This document shows positions 1 to 10,959 of a stretch of 64,000 nucleotides of DNA, in pieces (position 1 is the stretch's first letter; each line of letters opens with the position of its first letter). A model generated the notes under the pieces. It did no database searches and was not told where the DNA came from. It saw nothing but the letters and a program-made list of their open reading frames with translations. The DNA lies in contig NC_064046.1 in assembly GCF_932526225.1 (NCBI RefSeq), positions 15,947,408 through 16,011,407 of the forward strand, written 5' to 3'. Source of the DNA: Nematostella vectensis (lineage: Eukaryota; Cnidaria; Anthozoa; Actiniaria; Edwardsiidae). The position numbers were made by a program, and so were the translations under genes.

Positions 1-535
1 CGGGAAAAGCTTTAGGGTTACATTCGGGAATTTGTTTTACGAGTGCATCCTCCAAAAGGTTACAATCGATAATTTTTTTTCCGAATGTAAATTCCAAAAA
101 GTAACATTAGGAAAAATAAAACAGTATACTCGGAAAAAAAGGTATATCAATCTATCGAGCGCTATGCTCTATGTTAGAATCTACTTAATCAAGTTATCCA
201 AGGAATCTAGTTAGTTCTTGTGTGCATAAAATATGTACAGGATCCTGAACAAAGCATGAGCACATCAAAGATGCTGAGAGTACATAAATATGTCCCTATA
301 CCTTCTTTTTATGTCATGACACACCAAGAACAGTATAATTAAGTATCGATATTAAAAAAAAAAAATAAAGAAACAAAAATATGCTATCAGCGGGAATCGA
401 ACCCGGGTCGCTGCGTTAGTAGTCAAGTGCCCGCAACAAAAGACTAACGTGGCATTGCTGAAGGGAATTGTAATGAAAATTACTTTTAATACTATTGGTA
501 TCGTAAACTATCCCAAGCAAAGTCACCATCGGACT

Positions 536-637
536 GGAGGTTACATTCGGGAAAAGCTTCAGGGTTACATTCGGGAATTTGTTTTACGAGAGTAACCTCC
601 AAAAGGTTACAATCGATATTTTTTTTTCCGAATGTAA
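536..637 (+). repeat. GGTTAC direct/inverted repeat cluster (one per monomer)
   Basis: Seen directly: forward motifs GGTTACATTCGGGAA begin at 539 and 563 (24 bp apart), and a third, weaker forward copy GGTTACAATCGAT begins at 605. An inverted GTAACCTCC lies at 592-600 and is the exact reverse complement of GGAGGTTAC at 536-544. A further inverted copy TTCCGAATGTAA lies at 626-637. A degenerate forward copy follows in most monomers as GTAACATTAGGAAAA. So about 110 bp of each monomer is built from five or six versions of one motif of about 12-15 bp. This probably records local duplication and inversion before the satellite was amplified, although a protein-binding cluster cannot be excluded. 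Confidence 0.85.
592..610. other. Short hairpin GTAACC-TCCAAAA-GGTTAC
   Basis: A perfect 6-bp stem with a 7-nt loop, present in most monomers at the same place, 13 bp after the TTG landmark. Some monomers lose pairing through GTAACC to GCATCC or GTATCC and GGTTAC to GGTTAG, without compensating changes. Two monomers delete the element altogether. Persistence here therefore looks like homogenisation rather than selection on structure. Confidence 0.8.
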
Positions 638-780
638 ATTCCAAAAAGTAACAATACAAAAAATAAAACAGTATACTCGGAAAAAAAGGTATATCAATCT
701 ATCGAGCATTATGCTCTATGTTAGAATCTACTTAATCAAGTTATCCAAGGAATCTAGTTAGTTCTTGTGTGCATAAAATA

Positions 781-798
781 TGTACAGGATCCTGAACA
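781..798. other. Near-palindrome TGTACAGGATCCTGAACA
   Basis: A perfect 10-bp palindrome CAGGATCCTG, extended to 16 of 18 bases by the flanking TGT/ACA. It is present in nearly every monomer, first at 234-251. It contains the BamHI site. No known binding factor can be assigned. Confidence 0.7.
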
Positions 799-901
799 AA
801 GCATGAGCACATCAAAGATGCTGAGAGTACATAAATATGTCCATATACCTTCTTTTTATGTCATGACACACCAAGAACAGTATAATTAAGTATCGATATT
901 T

Positions 902-924
902 AAAAAAAAAATAAAGAAACAAAA
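902..924 (-). terminator. T-rich tract downstream of the tRNA-like segment
   Basis: On the minus strand the tRNA-like 3' end is followed within 2 nt by a T run: TTTT here, usually 7-9 T in other monomers, then CTTTATTTTTTTTT. Runs of four or more T are sufficient Pol III terminators, so a transcript driven by the B box could stop here. On the + strand the same bases are an A-rich tract holding AATAAA, which could instead be an old retroposon tail. Confidence 0.4.
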
Positions 925-937
925 TAGGCTATCAGCG

Positions 938-948
938 GGAATCGAACC
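938..948 (-). promoter_or_regulatory. Pol III B-box match GGTTCGATTCC
   Basis: An exact match to the internal Pol III B-box consensus GGTTCGANTCC, which binds TFIIIC. Most monomers read the same. A large subset in the 14-25 kb block reads GGTTCAATTCC, which still fits R at the variable position. Activity would also need an A box, and that is poor here. Confidence 0.65.
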
Positions 949-978
949 CGGGTCGCTGCATTAGTAGTCAAGTGCCCG

Positions 979-991
979 CAACGAAAGACTA
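979..991 (-). promoter_or_regulatory. Degenerate A-box position
   Basis: At the spacing expected upstream of the B box the minus strand reads TAGTCTTTCGTTG. Only the opening TAG and the later GGGCAC region resemble the A-box/D-arm consensus, so it is probably a decayed A box with weak or no activity. Confidence 0.25.
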
Positions 992-3900
992 ACGTGGCAT
1001 TGCTGAAGGGAATTGTAATGAAAATTACTTTTGATACTAATGGTATCGTAAACTATCCCAAGCAAAGTCACCATCGGACTAGAGGTTACATTCGGGAAAA
1101 GCTTCAGGGTTACATTCGGGAATTTGTTTTACGAGTGTAACCTCCAAAAGGTTACAATCGATAAATTTTTTTCCGAATGTAAATTCCAAAATGTAACATT
1201 AGGAAAAAAAAAACAGTATACTCGGAAAAAAAGGTATATCAATCTATCGAGCGCTATGCTCTATGTTAGAATCTACTTAATCAAGTTATTCAAGGAATCT
1301 AGTTAGTTCTTGTGTGCATAAAATATGTACAGGATCCTGAACAAAGCATGAGCACATCAAAGATGCTGAGAGTACATAAAAATGTCCCTATACCTTCTTT
1401 TTACGTCATGACACCCCAAGAACAGTATAATTAAGTATTGATATTTAAAAAAAAAATAAAGAAAAAAAAATAGGCTATCAGCGGGAATCGAACCCGGGTG
1501 GCTGCATTAGTAGTCAAGTGCCCGCAACGAAAGACTAACGTGGCATTGCTGAAGGGAATTGTAATGAAAATTACTATTAATACTATTGTTATCGTAAACT
1601 ATCCCAAGCAAAGTCACCATCGGACTGGAGGTTACGTTCGGGAAAAGCTTCAGGGTTACATTCGGGAATTTGTTTTACGAGTGTAACCTCCAAAAGGTTA
1701 CAATCGATAATTATTTTTCCGAATGTAAATTCCAAAAAGTACCATTAGGAAAAATAAAACAGTATACTCGGAAAAAAAAGGTATATCAATCTATCGAGCG
1801 CTATGCTCTATCTTAGAATCTACTTAATCAAGTTATCCAAGGAATCTAGTTAGTTCTTGTGTGCATAAAATATGTACAGGACCCTGAACAAAGCATGAGC
1901 ACATCAAAGATGCTGAGAGTACATAAAAATGTCCCTATACCTTCTTTTTATGTCATGACACACCAAGAACAGTATAAGTAAGTATCGATATTTAAAAAAA
2001 AAAATAAAGAAAAAAAAATAGGCTATCAGCGAGAATCGAACCCGGGTCGCTGCGTTAGTAGTCAAGTGCCCGCAACGAAAGACTAACGTGGCATTGCTGA
2101 AGGGAATTGTAATGAAAATTACTTTTAATACTATTGGTATCGTAAACTATCCCAAGCAAAGTCACCATCGGACTGGAGGTTACATTCGGGAAAAGCTTCA
2201 GGGTTACATTCGGGAATTTGTTTTACGAGAGTAACCTCTAAAAGGTTACAATCGATAATTTTTTTTTGAATGTAAATTCCAAAAAGTAACATTATGAAAA
2301 ATAAAACAGTATACTCGGAAAAAAAGGTATATCAATCTATCGAGCATTATGCTCTATGTTAGAATCTACTTAATCAAGTTATCCAAGGAATCTAGTTAGT
2401 TCTTGTGTGCATTAAATATGTACAGGATCCTGAACAAAGCATGAGCACATCAAAGATGCTGAGAGTACATAAATATGTCCCTATACCTTCTTTTTATGTC
2501 ATGACACACCAAGAACAGTAGAATTAAGTATCGATATTTAAAAAAAAAATAAAGAAAAAAAAATAGGCTATCAGCGGGAATCGAACCCGGGTCGCTGCAT
2601 TAGTAGTCAAGTGCCCGCAACGAAAGACTAACGTGGCATTGCTGAAGGGAATTGTAATGAAAATTACTTTCAATACTAATGGTATCGTAAACTATCCCAA
2701 GCAAAGTCACCATCGGACTGGAGGTTACATTCGGGAAAAGCTTCAGGGTTACATTCGGGAATTTGTTTTACGAGTGTAACCTCCAAAAGGTTACAATCGA
2801 TAATTTTTTTTCCGAATGTAAATTCCAAAAAGTAACATTAGGAAAATTAAAACAGTATACTCGGAAAAAAAGGTATATCAATCTATCGAGCGCTATGCTC
2901 TATGTTAGAATCTACTTAATCAAGTTATTCAAGGGATCTAGTTAGTTCTTGTGTGCATAAAATATGTACAGGATCCTGAACATAGCATGAGCACATCAAA
3001 GATGCTGAGAGTACATAAAAATGTCCCTATACCTTCTTTTTATGTCATGACACACCAAGAACAGTATAATTAAGTATTGATATTTAAAAAAAAAAATGAA
3101 GAAAAAAAAATAGGCTATCAGCGGGAATCGAACCCGGGTGGCTGCATTAGTAGTCAAGTGCCCGCAACGAAAGACTAACGTAGCATTGCTGAAGGGAATT
3201 GTAATGAAAATTACTATTAATACTATTGTTATCGTAAACTATCCCAAGCAAAGTCACCATCGGACTGGAGGTTACATTCGGGAAAAGCTTCAGGGTTACA
3301 TTCGGGAATTTGTTTTACGAGTGTAACCTCCAAAAGGTTACAATCGATAATTTTTTTTCCGAATGTAAATTCCAAAAAGTAACATTAGGAAAACTAAAAC
3401 AGTATACTCGGAAAAAAAGGTATATCAATCTATTGAGCGCTATGCTCTATGTTAGAATCTACTTAATCAAGTTATCCAAGGAATCTAGTTAGTTCTTGTG
3501 TGCATAAAATATGTACAGGATCCTGAACAAAGCATTAGCACATCAAAGATGCTGAGAGTACATAAAAATGTCCCTATACCTTCTTTTTATGTCATGACAC
3601 ACCAAGAACAGTATAATTAAGTATCGATATTTAAAAAAAAAAATAAAGAAAAAAAAATAGGCTATCAGCGAGAATCGAACCCGGGTCGCTGCGTTAGTAG
3701 TCAAGTGCCCGCAACGAAAGACTAACGTGGCATTGCTGAAGGGAATTGTAACGAAAATTACTTTTAATACTATTGGTATCGTAAACTATCCCAAGCAAAG
3801 TCAACATCGGACTGGAGGTTACATTTGGGAAAAGCTTCAGGGTTACATTCGGAAATTTGTTTTACGAGAGTAACCTCCAAAAGGTTACAATCGATAATTT

Positions 3901-4950
3901 TTTTTCCGAATGTAAATTCCAAAAAGTAACATTAGGAAAAATAAAACAGTATACTCGGAAAAAAAGGTATATCAATCTATCGAGCGTTATGCTCTATGTT
4001 AGAATCTACTTAATCAAGTTATCCAAGGAATCTAGTTAGTTCTTGTGTGCATAAAATATGTACAGGATCCTGAACAAAGCATGAGCACATCAAAGATGCT
4101 GAGAGTACATAAAAATGTTCCTATACCTTCTTTTAATGTCATGACATACCGAGAACAGTATAATTAAGTATCGATATTTAAAAAATAAAAAATAAAGAAG
4201 AAAAAAAGGCTATCAGCGGGAATCGAACCCGGGTAGCTGCGTTAGTAGTCAAGTGCCCGCAACGAAAGACTAACGTGGCATTGCTGAAGGGAATTGTAAT
4301 GAAAATTACTTTTAATACTATTGGTATCGTAAACTATCCCAAGCAAAGTCACCATCGGACTGGAGGTTACATTCGGGAAAAGCTTCAGGGTTACATTCGG
4401 GAATTTGTTTTACGAGTTTAACCTCCAAAAGGTTACAATCGATAATTTTTTTTCCGAATGTAAATTCCAAAAAGTAACATTAGGAAAAATTAAACAGTAT
4501 ACTCGGAAAAAAAGGTATATCAATCTATCGAGCGCTATGCTCTATGTTACAATCTACTTAATGAAGTTATCCAAGGAATCTAGTTAGTTCTTGTGTGCAT
4601 AAAATATGTACAGGATCCTGAACAAAGCATGAGCACATCAAAGATGCTGAGAGTACATAAAAATGTCCCTATACCTTCTTTTTATGTCATGACACACCAA
4701 GAACAGTATAATTAAGTATCGATATTTAAAAAAAAAATAAAGAAAAAAAAATAGTCTATCAGCGGGAATCGAACCCGGGTCGCTTCGTTAGTAGTCAAGT
4801 GACCGCAACGAAAGACTAACGTGGCATTGCTGAAGGGAATTGTAATGAAAATTACTTTTAATACTATTGGTATCGTAAACTATCCCAAGCAAAGTCACCA
4901 TCGGACTGGAGGTTACATTCGGGAAAAGCTTTAGGGTTACATTCGGGAAT

Positions 4951-7900
4951 TTGTTTTACGAGTGCATCCTCCAAAAGGTTACAATCGATAATTTTTTTTC
5001 CGAATGTAAATTCCAAAAAGTAACATTAGGAAAAATAAAACAGTATACTCGGAAAAAAAGGTATATCAATCTATCGAGCGCTATGCTCTATGTTAGAATC
5101 TACTTAATCAAGTTATCCAAGGAATCTAGTTAGTTCTTGTGTGCATAAAATATGTACAGGATCCTGAACAAAGCATGAGCACATCAAAGATGCTGAGAGT
5201 ACATAAATATGTCCCTATACCTTCTTTTTATGTCATGACACACCAAGAACAGTATAATTAAGTATCGATATTAAAAAAAAAAAATAAAGAAACAAAAATA
5301 TGCTATCAGCGGGAATCGAACCCGGGTCGCTGCGTTAGTAGTCAAGTGCCCGCAACAAAAGACTAACGTGGCATTGCTGAAGGGAATTGTAATGAAAATT
5401 ACTTTTAATACTATTGGTATCGTAAACTATCCCAAGCAAAGTCACCATCGGACTGGAGGTTACATTCGGGAAAAGCTTCAGGGTTACATTCGGGAATTTG
5501 TTTTACGAGAGTAACCTCCAAAAGGTTACAATCGATATTTTTTTTTCCGAATGTAAATTCCAAAAAGTAACAATACAAAAATAAAACAGTATACTCGGAA
5601 AAAAAGGTATATCAATCTATCGAGCATTATGCTCTATGTTAGAATCTACTTAATCAAGTTATCCAAGGAATCTAGTTAGTTCTTGTGTGCATAAAATATG
5701 TACAGGATCCTGAACAAAGCATGAGCACATCAAAGATGCTGAGAGTACATAAATATGTCCATATACCTTCTTTTTATGTCATGACACACCAAGAACAGTA
5801 TAATTAAGTATCGATATTTAAAAAAAAAATAAAGAAACAAAATAGGCTATCAGCGGGAATCGAACCCGGGTCGCTGCATTAGTAGTCAAGTGCCCGCAAC
5901 GAAAGACTAACGTGGCATTGCTGAAGGGAATTGTAATGAAAATTACTTTTGATACTAATGGTATCGTAAACTATCCCAAGCAAAGTCACCATCGGACTGG
6001 AGGTTACATTCGGGAAAAGCTTCAGGGTTACATTCGGGAATTTGTTTTACGAGTGTAACCTCCAAAAGGTTACAATCGATAAATTTTTTTCCGAATGTAA
6101 ATTCCAAAATGTAACATTAGGAAAAAAAAAACAGTATACTCGGAAAAAAAGGTATATCAATCTATCGAGCGCTATGCTCTATGTTAGAATCTACTTAATC
6201 AAGTTATTCAAGGAATCTAGTTAGTTCTTGTGTGCATAAAATATGTACAGGATCCTGAACAAAGCATGAGCACATCAAAGATGCTGAGAGTACATAAAAA
6301 TGTCCCTATACCTTCTTTTTACGTCATGACACCCCATGAACAGTATAATTAAGTATTGATATTTAAAAAAAAAATAAAGAAAAAAAAATAGGCTATCAGC
6401 GGGAATCGAACCCGGGTGGCTGCATTAGTAGTCAAGTGCCCGCAACGAAAGACTAACGTGGCATTGCTGAAGGGAATTGTAATGAAAATTACTATTAATA
6501 CTATTGTTATCGTAAACTATCCCAAGCAAAGTCACCATCGGACTGGAGGTTACATTCGGGAAAAGCTTCAGGGTTACATTCGGGAATTTGTTTTACGAGT
6601 GTAACCTCCAAAAGGTTACAATCGATAATTATTTTTCCGAATGTAAATTCCAAAAAGTACCATTAGGAAAAATAAAACAGTATACTCGGAAAAAAAAGGT
6701 ATATCAATCTATCGAGCGCTATGCTCTATCTTAGAATCTACTTAATCAAGTTATCCAAGGAATCTAGTTAGTTCTTGTGTGCATAAAATATGTACAGGAC
6801 CCTGAACAAAGCATGAGCACATCAAAGATGCTGAGAGTACATAAAAATGTCCCTATACCTTCTTTTTATGTCATGACACACCAAGAACAGTATAAGTAAG
6901 TATCGATATTTAAAAAAAAAAATAAAGAAAAAAAAATAGGCTATCAGCGAGAATCGAACCCGGGTCGCTGCGTTAGTAGTCAAGTGCCCGCAACGAAAGA
7001 CTAACGTGGCATTGCTGAAGGGAATTGTAATGAAAATTACTTTTAATACTATTGGTATCGTAAACTATCCCAAGCAAAGTCACCATCGGACTGGAGGTTA
7101 CATTCGGGAAAAGCTTCAGGGTTACATTCGGGAATTTGTTTTACGAGAGTAACCTCTAAAAGGTTACAATCGATAATTTTTTTTTTGAATGTAAATTCCA
7201 AAAAGTAACATTATGAAAAATAAAACAGTATACTCGGAAAAAAAGGTATATCAATCATCGAGCATTATGCTCTATGTTAGAATCTACTTAATCAAGTTAT
7301 CCAAGGAATCTAGTTAGTTCTTGTGTGCATTAAATATGTACAGGATCCTGAACAAAGCATGAGCACATCAAAGATGCTGAGAGTACATAAATATGTCCCT
7401 ATACCTTCTTTTTATGTCATGACACACCAAGAACAGTATAATTAAGTATCGATATTTAAAAAAAAAATAAAGAAAAAAAAATAGGCTATCAGCGGGAATC
7501 GAACCCGGGTCGCTGCATTAGTAGTCAAGTGCCCGCAACGAAAGACTAACGTGGCATTGCTGAAGGGAATTGTAATGAAAATTACTTTCAATACTAATGG
7601 TATCGTAAACTATCCCAAGCAAAGTCACCATCGGACTGGAGGTTACATTCGGGAAAAGCTTCAGGGTTACATTCGGGAATTTGTTTTACGAGTGTAACCT
7701 CCAAAAGGTTACAATCGATAATTTTTTTTCCGAATGTAAATTCCAAAAAGTAACATTAGGAAAATTAAAACAGTATACTCGGAAAAAAAGGTATATCAAT
7801 CTATCGAGCGCTATGCTCTATGTTAGAATCTACTTAATCAAGTTATTCAAGGGATCTAGTTAGTTCTCGTGTGCATAAAATATGTACAGGATCCTGAACA

Positions 7901-10900
7901 TAGCATGAGCACATCAAAGATGCTGAGAGTACATAAAAATGTCCCTATACCTTCTTTTTATGTCATGACACACCAAGAACAGTATAATTAAGTATTGATA
8001 TTTAAAAAAAAAAATAAAGAAAAAAAAATAGGCTATCAGCGGGAATCGAACCCGGGTGGCTGCATTAGTAGTCAAGTGCCCGCAACGAAAGACTAACGTG
8101 GCATTGCTGAAGGGAATTGTAATGAAAATTACTATTAATACTATTGTTATCGTAAACTATCCCAAGCAAAGTCACCATCGGACTGGAGGTTACATTCGGG
8201 AAAAGCTTCAGGGTTACATTCGGGAATTTGTTTTACGAGTGTAACCTCCAAAAGGTTACAATCGATAATTTTTTTTCCGAATGTAAATTCCAAAAAGTAA
8301 CATTAGGAAAACTAAAACAGTATACTCGGAAAAAAAGGTATATCAATCTATCGAGCGCTATGCTCTATGTTACAATCTACTTAATGAAGTTATCCAAGGA
8401 ATCTAGTTAATTCTTGTGTGCATAAAATATGTACAGGATCCTGAACAAAGCATGAGCACATCAAAGATGCTGAGAGTACATAAAAATGTCCCTATACCTT
8501 CTTTTTATGTCATGACACACCCAGAACAGTATAATTAAGTATCGATATTTAAAAAAAAATAAAGAAAAAAAATAGGCTATCAGCGGGAATAGAACCCGGG
8601 TCGCTGCGTTAGTAGTCAAGTGCCCGCAACGAAAGACTAACGTGGCATTGCTGAAGGGAATTTTAATGAAAATTACTTTTAATACTAATGGTATCGTAAA
8701 CTATCCCAAGCAAAGTAACCATCGGACTGGAGGTTACATTCGGGAAAAGCTTCAGGGTTACATTCGGGAATTTGTTTTACGAGTGTAACCTCCAAAAGGT
8801 TACAATCGATAATTTTTTTTCCGAATGTAAATTCCAAAAAGTAACATTAGGAAAAATAAAACAGTATACTCGGAAAAAAAGGTATATCAATCTATCGAGC
8901 GCTATGCTCTATGTTAGAATCTACTTAATCAAGTTATTCAAGGAATCTAGTTAGTTCTTGTGTGCATAAAATATGTACAGGATCCTGAACAAAGCATGAG
9001 CACATCAAAGATGCTGAGAGTACATAAAAATGTCCCTATACCTTCTTTTTATGTCATGACACACCAAGAACAGTATAATTAAGTATTGATATTTAAAAAA
9101 AATAAAAATAAAGAAAAAAAAATAGGCTATCAGCGGGAATCGAACCCGGGTGGCTGCATTAGTAGTCAAGTGCCCGCAACGAAAGACTAACGTGGCATTG
9201 CTGAAGGGAATTGTAATAAAAATTACTATTAATACTATTGTTATCGTAAACTATCCCAAGCAAAGTCACCATCGGACTGGAGGTTACATTCGGGAAAAGC
9301 TTCAGGGTTACATTCGGGAATTTGTTTTACGAGTGTAACCTCCAAAAGGTTACAATCGATAATTATTTTTCCGAATGTAAATTCCAAAAAGTACCATTAG
9401 GAAAAATAAAACAGTATACTCGGAAAAAAAGGTATATCAATCTATCGAGCGCTATGCTCTATGTTAGAATCTACTTAATGAAGTTATCCAAGGAATCTAG
9501 TTAGTTCTTGTGTGCATAAAATATGTACAGGATCCTGAACAAAGCATGAGCACATCAAAGATGCTGAGAGTACATAAAAATGTCCCTATACCTTGTTTTT
9601 ATGTCATGACACACCAAGAACAGTATAATTAAGTATCGATATTAAAAAAAAAATAAAGAAAAAAAAATAGGCTATCAGCGGGAATTGAACCCGGGTCGCT
9701 GCGTTAGTAGTCAAGTGTTTGCAACAAAAGACTAACGTGGCATTGCTGAAGGGAATTGTAACGAAAATTACTTTTAATACTATTGGTATCGTAAACTATC
9801 CCAAGCAAAGTCAACATCGGACTGGAGGTTACATTCGGGAAAAGCTTCAGGGTTACATTCGGAAATTTGTTTTACGAGAGTAACCTCCAAAAGGTTACAA
9901 TCGATAATTTTTTTTCCGATTGTAAATTCCAAAAAGTAACATTAGGAAAAATAAAACAGTATACTCGGAAAAAAAGGTATATCAATCTATCGAGCGTTAT
10001 GCTCTATGTTAGAATCTACTTAATCAAGTTATCCAAGGAATCTAGTTAGTTCTTGTGTGCATAAAATATGTACAGGATCCTGAACAAAGCATGAGCACAT
10101 CAAAGATGCTTAGAGTACATAAAAATGTTCCTATACCTTCTTTTAATGTCATGACACACCGAGAACAGTATAATTAAGTATCGATATTTAAAAAATATAA
10201 AATAAAGAAAAAAAAAGGCTATCAGCGGGAATCGAACCCGGGTAGCTGCGTTAGTAGTCAAGTGCCCGCAACGAAAGACTAACGTGGCATTGCTGAAGGG
10301 AATTGTAATGAAAATTACTTTTAATACTATTGGTATCGTAAACTATCTCAAGCAAAGTCACCATCGGACTGGAGGTTACATTGGGGAAAAGCTTCAGGGT
10401 TACATTCGGGAATTTGTTTTACGAGTTTAACCTCCAAAAGTTTACAATCGATAATTTTTTTTCCGAATGTAAATTCCAAAAAGTAACATTAGGAAAAATT
10501 AAACAGTATACTCGGAAAAAAAGGTATATCAATCTATCGAGCATTATGCTCTATGTTAGAATCTACTTAATGAAGTTATTCAAGGAATCTAGTTAGTTCT
10601 TGTGTGCATAAAATATGTACAGGATCCTGAACAAAGCATGAGCACATCAAAGATGCTGAGAGTACATAAAAATCTCCCTATACCTTCTTTTTATGTCATG
10701 ACACACCAAGAACAGTATAATTAAGTATCGATATTTTAAAAAAAAATAAAGAAAAAAAAATAGTCTATCAGCGGGAATCGAACCCGGGTCGCTTCGTTAG
10801 TAGTCAAGTGCCCGCAACGAAAGACTAACGTGGCATTGCTGAAAGGAATTGTAATGAAAATTACTTTTAATACTATTGGTATCGTAAACTATCCCAAGCA

Positions 10901-10959
10901 AAGTCACCATCGGACTGGAGGTTACATTCGGGAAAAGCTTTAGGGTTACATTCGGGAAT
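4951..10959 (+). repeat. Higher-order repeat A, copy 2 (11 monomers, 6,009 bp)
   Basis: m10-m15 and the 5' part of m16 match m1-m7 at an offset of about 4,918 bp. m19 and m20 match m8 and m9 at an offset of 6,010. m17 and m18 (8772-9866) have no counterpart in copy 1. So copy 2 differs from copy 1 by two extra monomers, and the junction lies in or next to m16, whose 3' half resembles m9 (for example ATGTTACAATCTACTTAATG). Confidence 0.8.
8228..9866 (+). repeat. Three-monomer segment duplicated at 19698
   Basis: m16-m18 reappear as m37-m39 (19698-21336), about 11,470 bp away. They share a mutated B-box complement GGAATAGAACC (8586-8596 and 20056-20066), the AATTTTAATG variant in the linker and the GTACCATTAGG variant. 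m16 and m37 differ in the body. Confidence 0.75.

Larger units (their letters stand above)
927..998 (-). pseudogene. tRNA-like fossil segment, 72 nt, one per monomer
   Basis: Read on the minus strand, this aligns to a tRNA without CCA: acceptor-like GCCACGT (998-992), TA as positions 8-9, D stem GTCT/GGGC (pairs with two G-U) with loop TTCGTTGC, anticodon loop CTACTAA, a 4-nt variable region, T loop TTCGATT closed by CGGG/CCCG, then TGATAGC and discriminator C (927). The 3' half is the clearer part. The anticodon stem (CTTGA/CGCAG) and acceptor stem (G-C, C-G, mismatch, A-T, then unpaired) are largely broken, and the outer T-stem pair is C-C. The formal anticodon would be ACT, which I would not use to assign identity. 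Known: such heads occur in tRNA-derived SINEs and tRNA pseudogenes. Inference: a tRNA or SINE head trapped in the satellite progenitor, not a functional tRNA. The same segment lies at 382-453 and once in every monomer. Confidence 0.7.
579..1123 (+). repeat. Reference monomer (m2), internal layout
   Basis: Layout of one 545-bp unit. Hairpin GTAACC/GGTTAC at 592-610. Inverted copy of the GGTTAC-type motif at 626-637. AT-rich body 640-780, with the small dyad GAGC/GCTC (GAGCATTATGCTC here, GAGCGCTATGCTC in most copies). BamHI-centred near-palindrome 781-798. Conserved body 799-900, including TCATGACACACC and GTATCGATATTT. A-rich tract 902-924, containing AATAAA at 910-915. Antisense tRNA-like segment 927-998. 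Linker 999-1080. Then the next direct pair of GGTTACATTCGGGAA leading into m3. The CpG-rich part of an otherwise AT-rich unit is the tRNA-like segment. No reading frame with an ATG start and a recognisable product is present. Confidence 0.9.
32..4950 (+). repeat. Higher-order repeat A, copy 1 (9 monomers, 4,919 bp)
   Basis: Monomers m1-m9. The unit starts with a diagnostic monomer carrying GAGTGCATCCTCC, which recurs at 4951 and 10960. Other markers: GTAACC changed to an A-extended AAAAAAAAAACAG context in m3, a shared extra A in GGAAAAAAAAGGT in m4, TCTAAAAGG in m5 and AAGGGATCT in m6. All of these recur 4,918 bp later. Confidence 0.85.

Noticed and set aside
9-20. Telomere-like TTTAGGGTTA in monomers with AAGCTTTAGGG
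   Set aside because: A single hit arising from a C to T change in GCTTCAGGGTTAC. No tandem telomeric repeats occur.
32-214. Recurrent 60-codon open frame (about 80 copies), 62-codon frame and minus-strand frames of 60-100 codons
   Set aside because: Starts are TTG or GTG, the frames repeat once per satellite unit, frameshifts and stops in some units are tolerated, and the products are low-complexity with no recognisable domain. They are by-products of homogenised repeats.
380-404. Primer-binding site of an LTR retrotransposon (complementary to a tRNA 3' end)
   Set aside because: A primer-binding site begins TGG and spans about 18 nt. Here the sequence is AGG or ATG followed by tRNA similarity running through the anticodon loop, with no LTRs, gag or pol nearby.
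382-453. Functional tRNA gene
   Set aside because: Acceptor and anticodon stems do not pair, the outer T-stem pair is C-C and the A box is degenerate. It is best called a tRNA-like fossil.
910-915. AATAAA polyadenylation signals on the + strand
   Set aside because: They fall inside A-rich tracts where the hexamer is expected by chance, with no coding unit upstream.
979-991. CENP-B box-like TTTCGTTG...CGGG on the minus strand
   Set aside because: The TTCG and CGGG halves are present, but the spacer is 3 nt instead of the 7 required (with the central A), so it does not meet the consensus.
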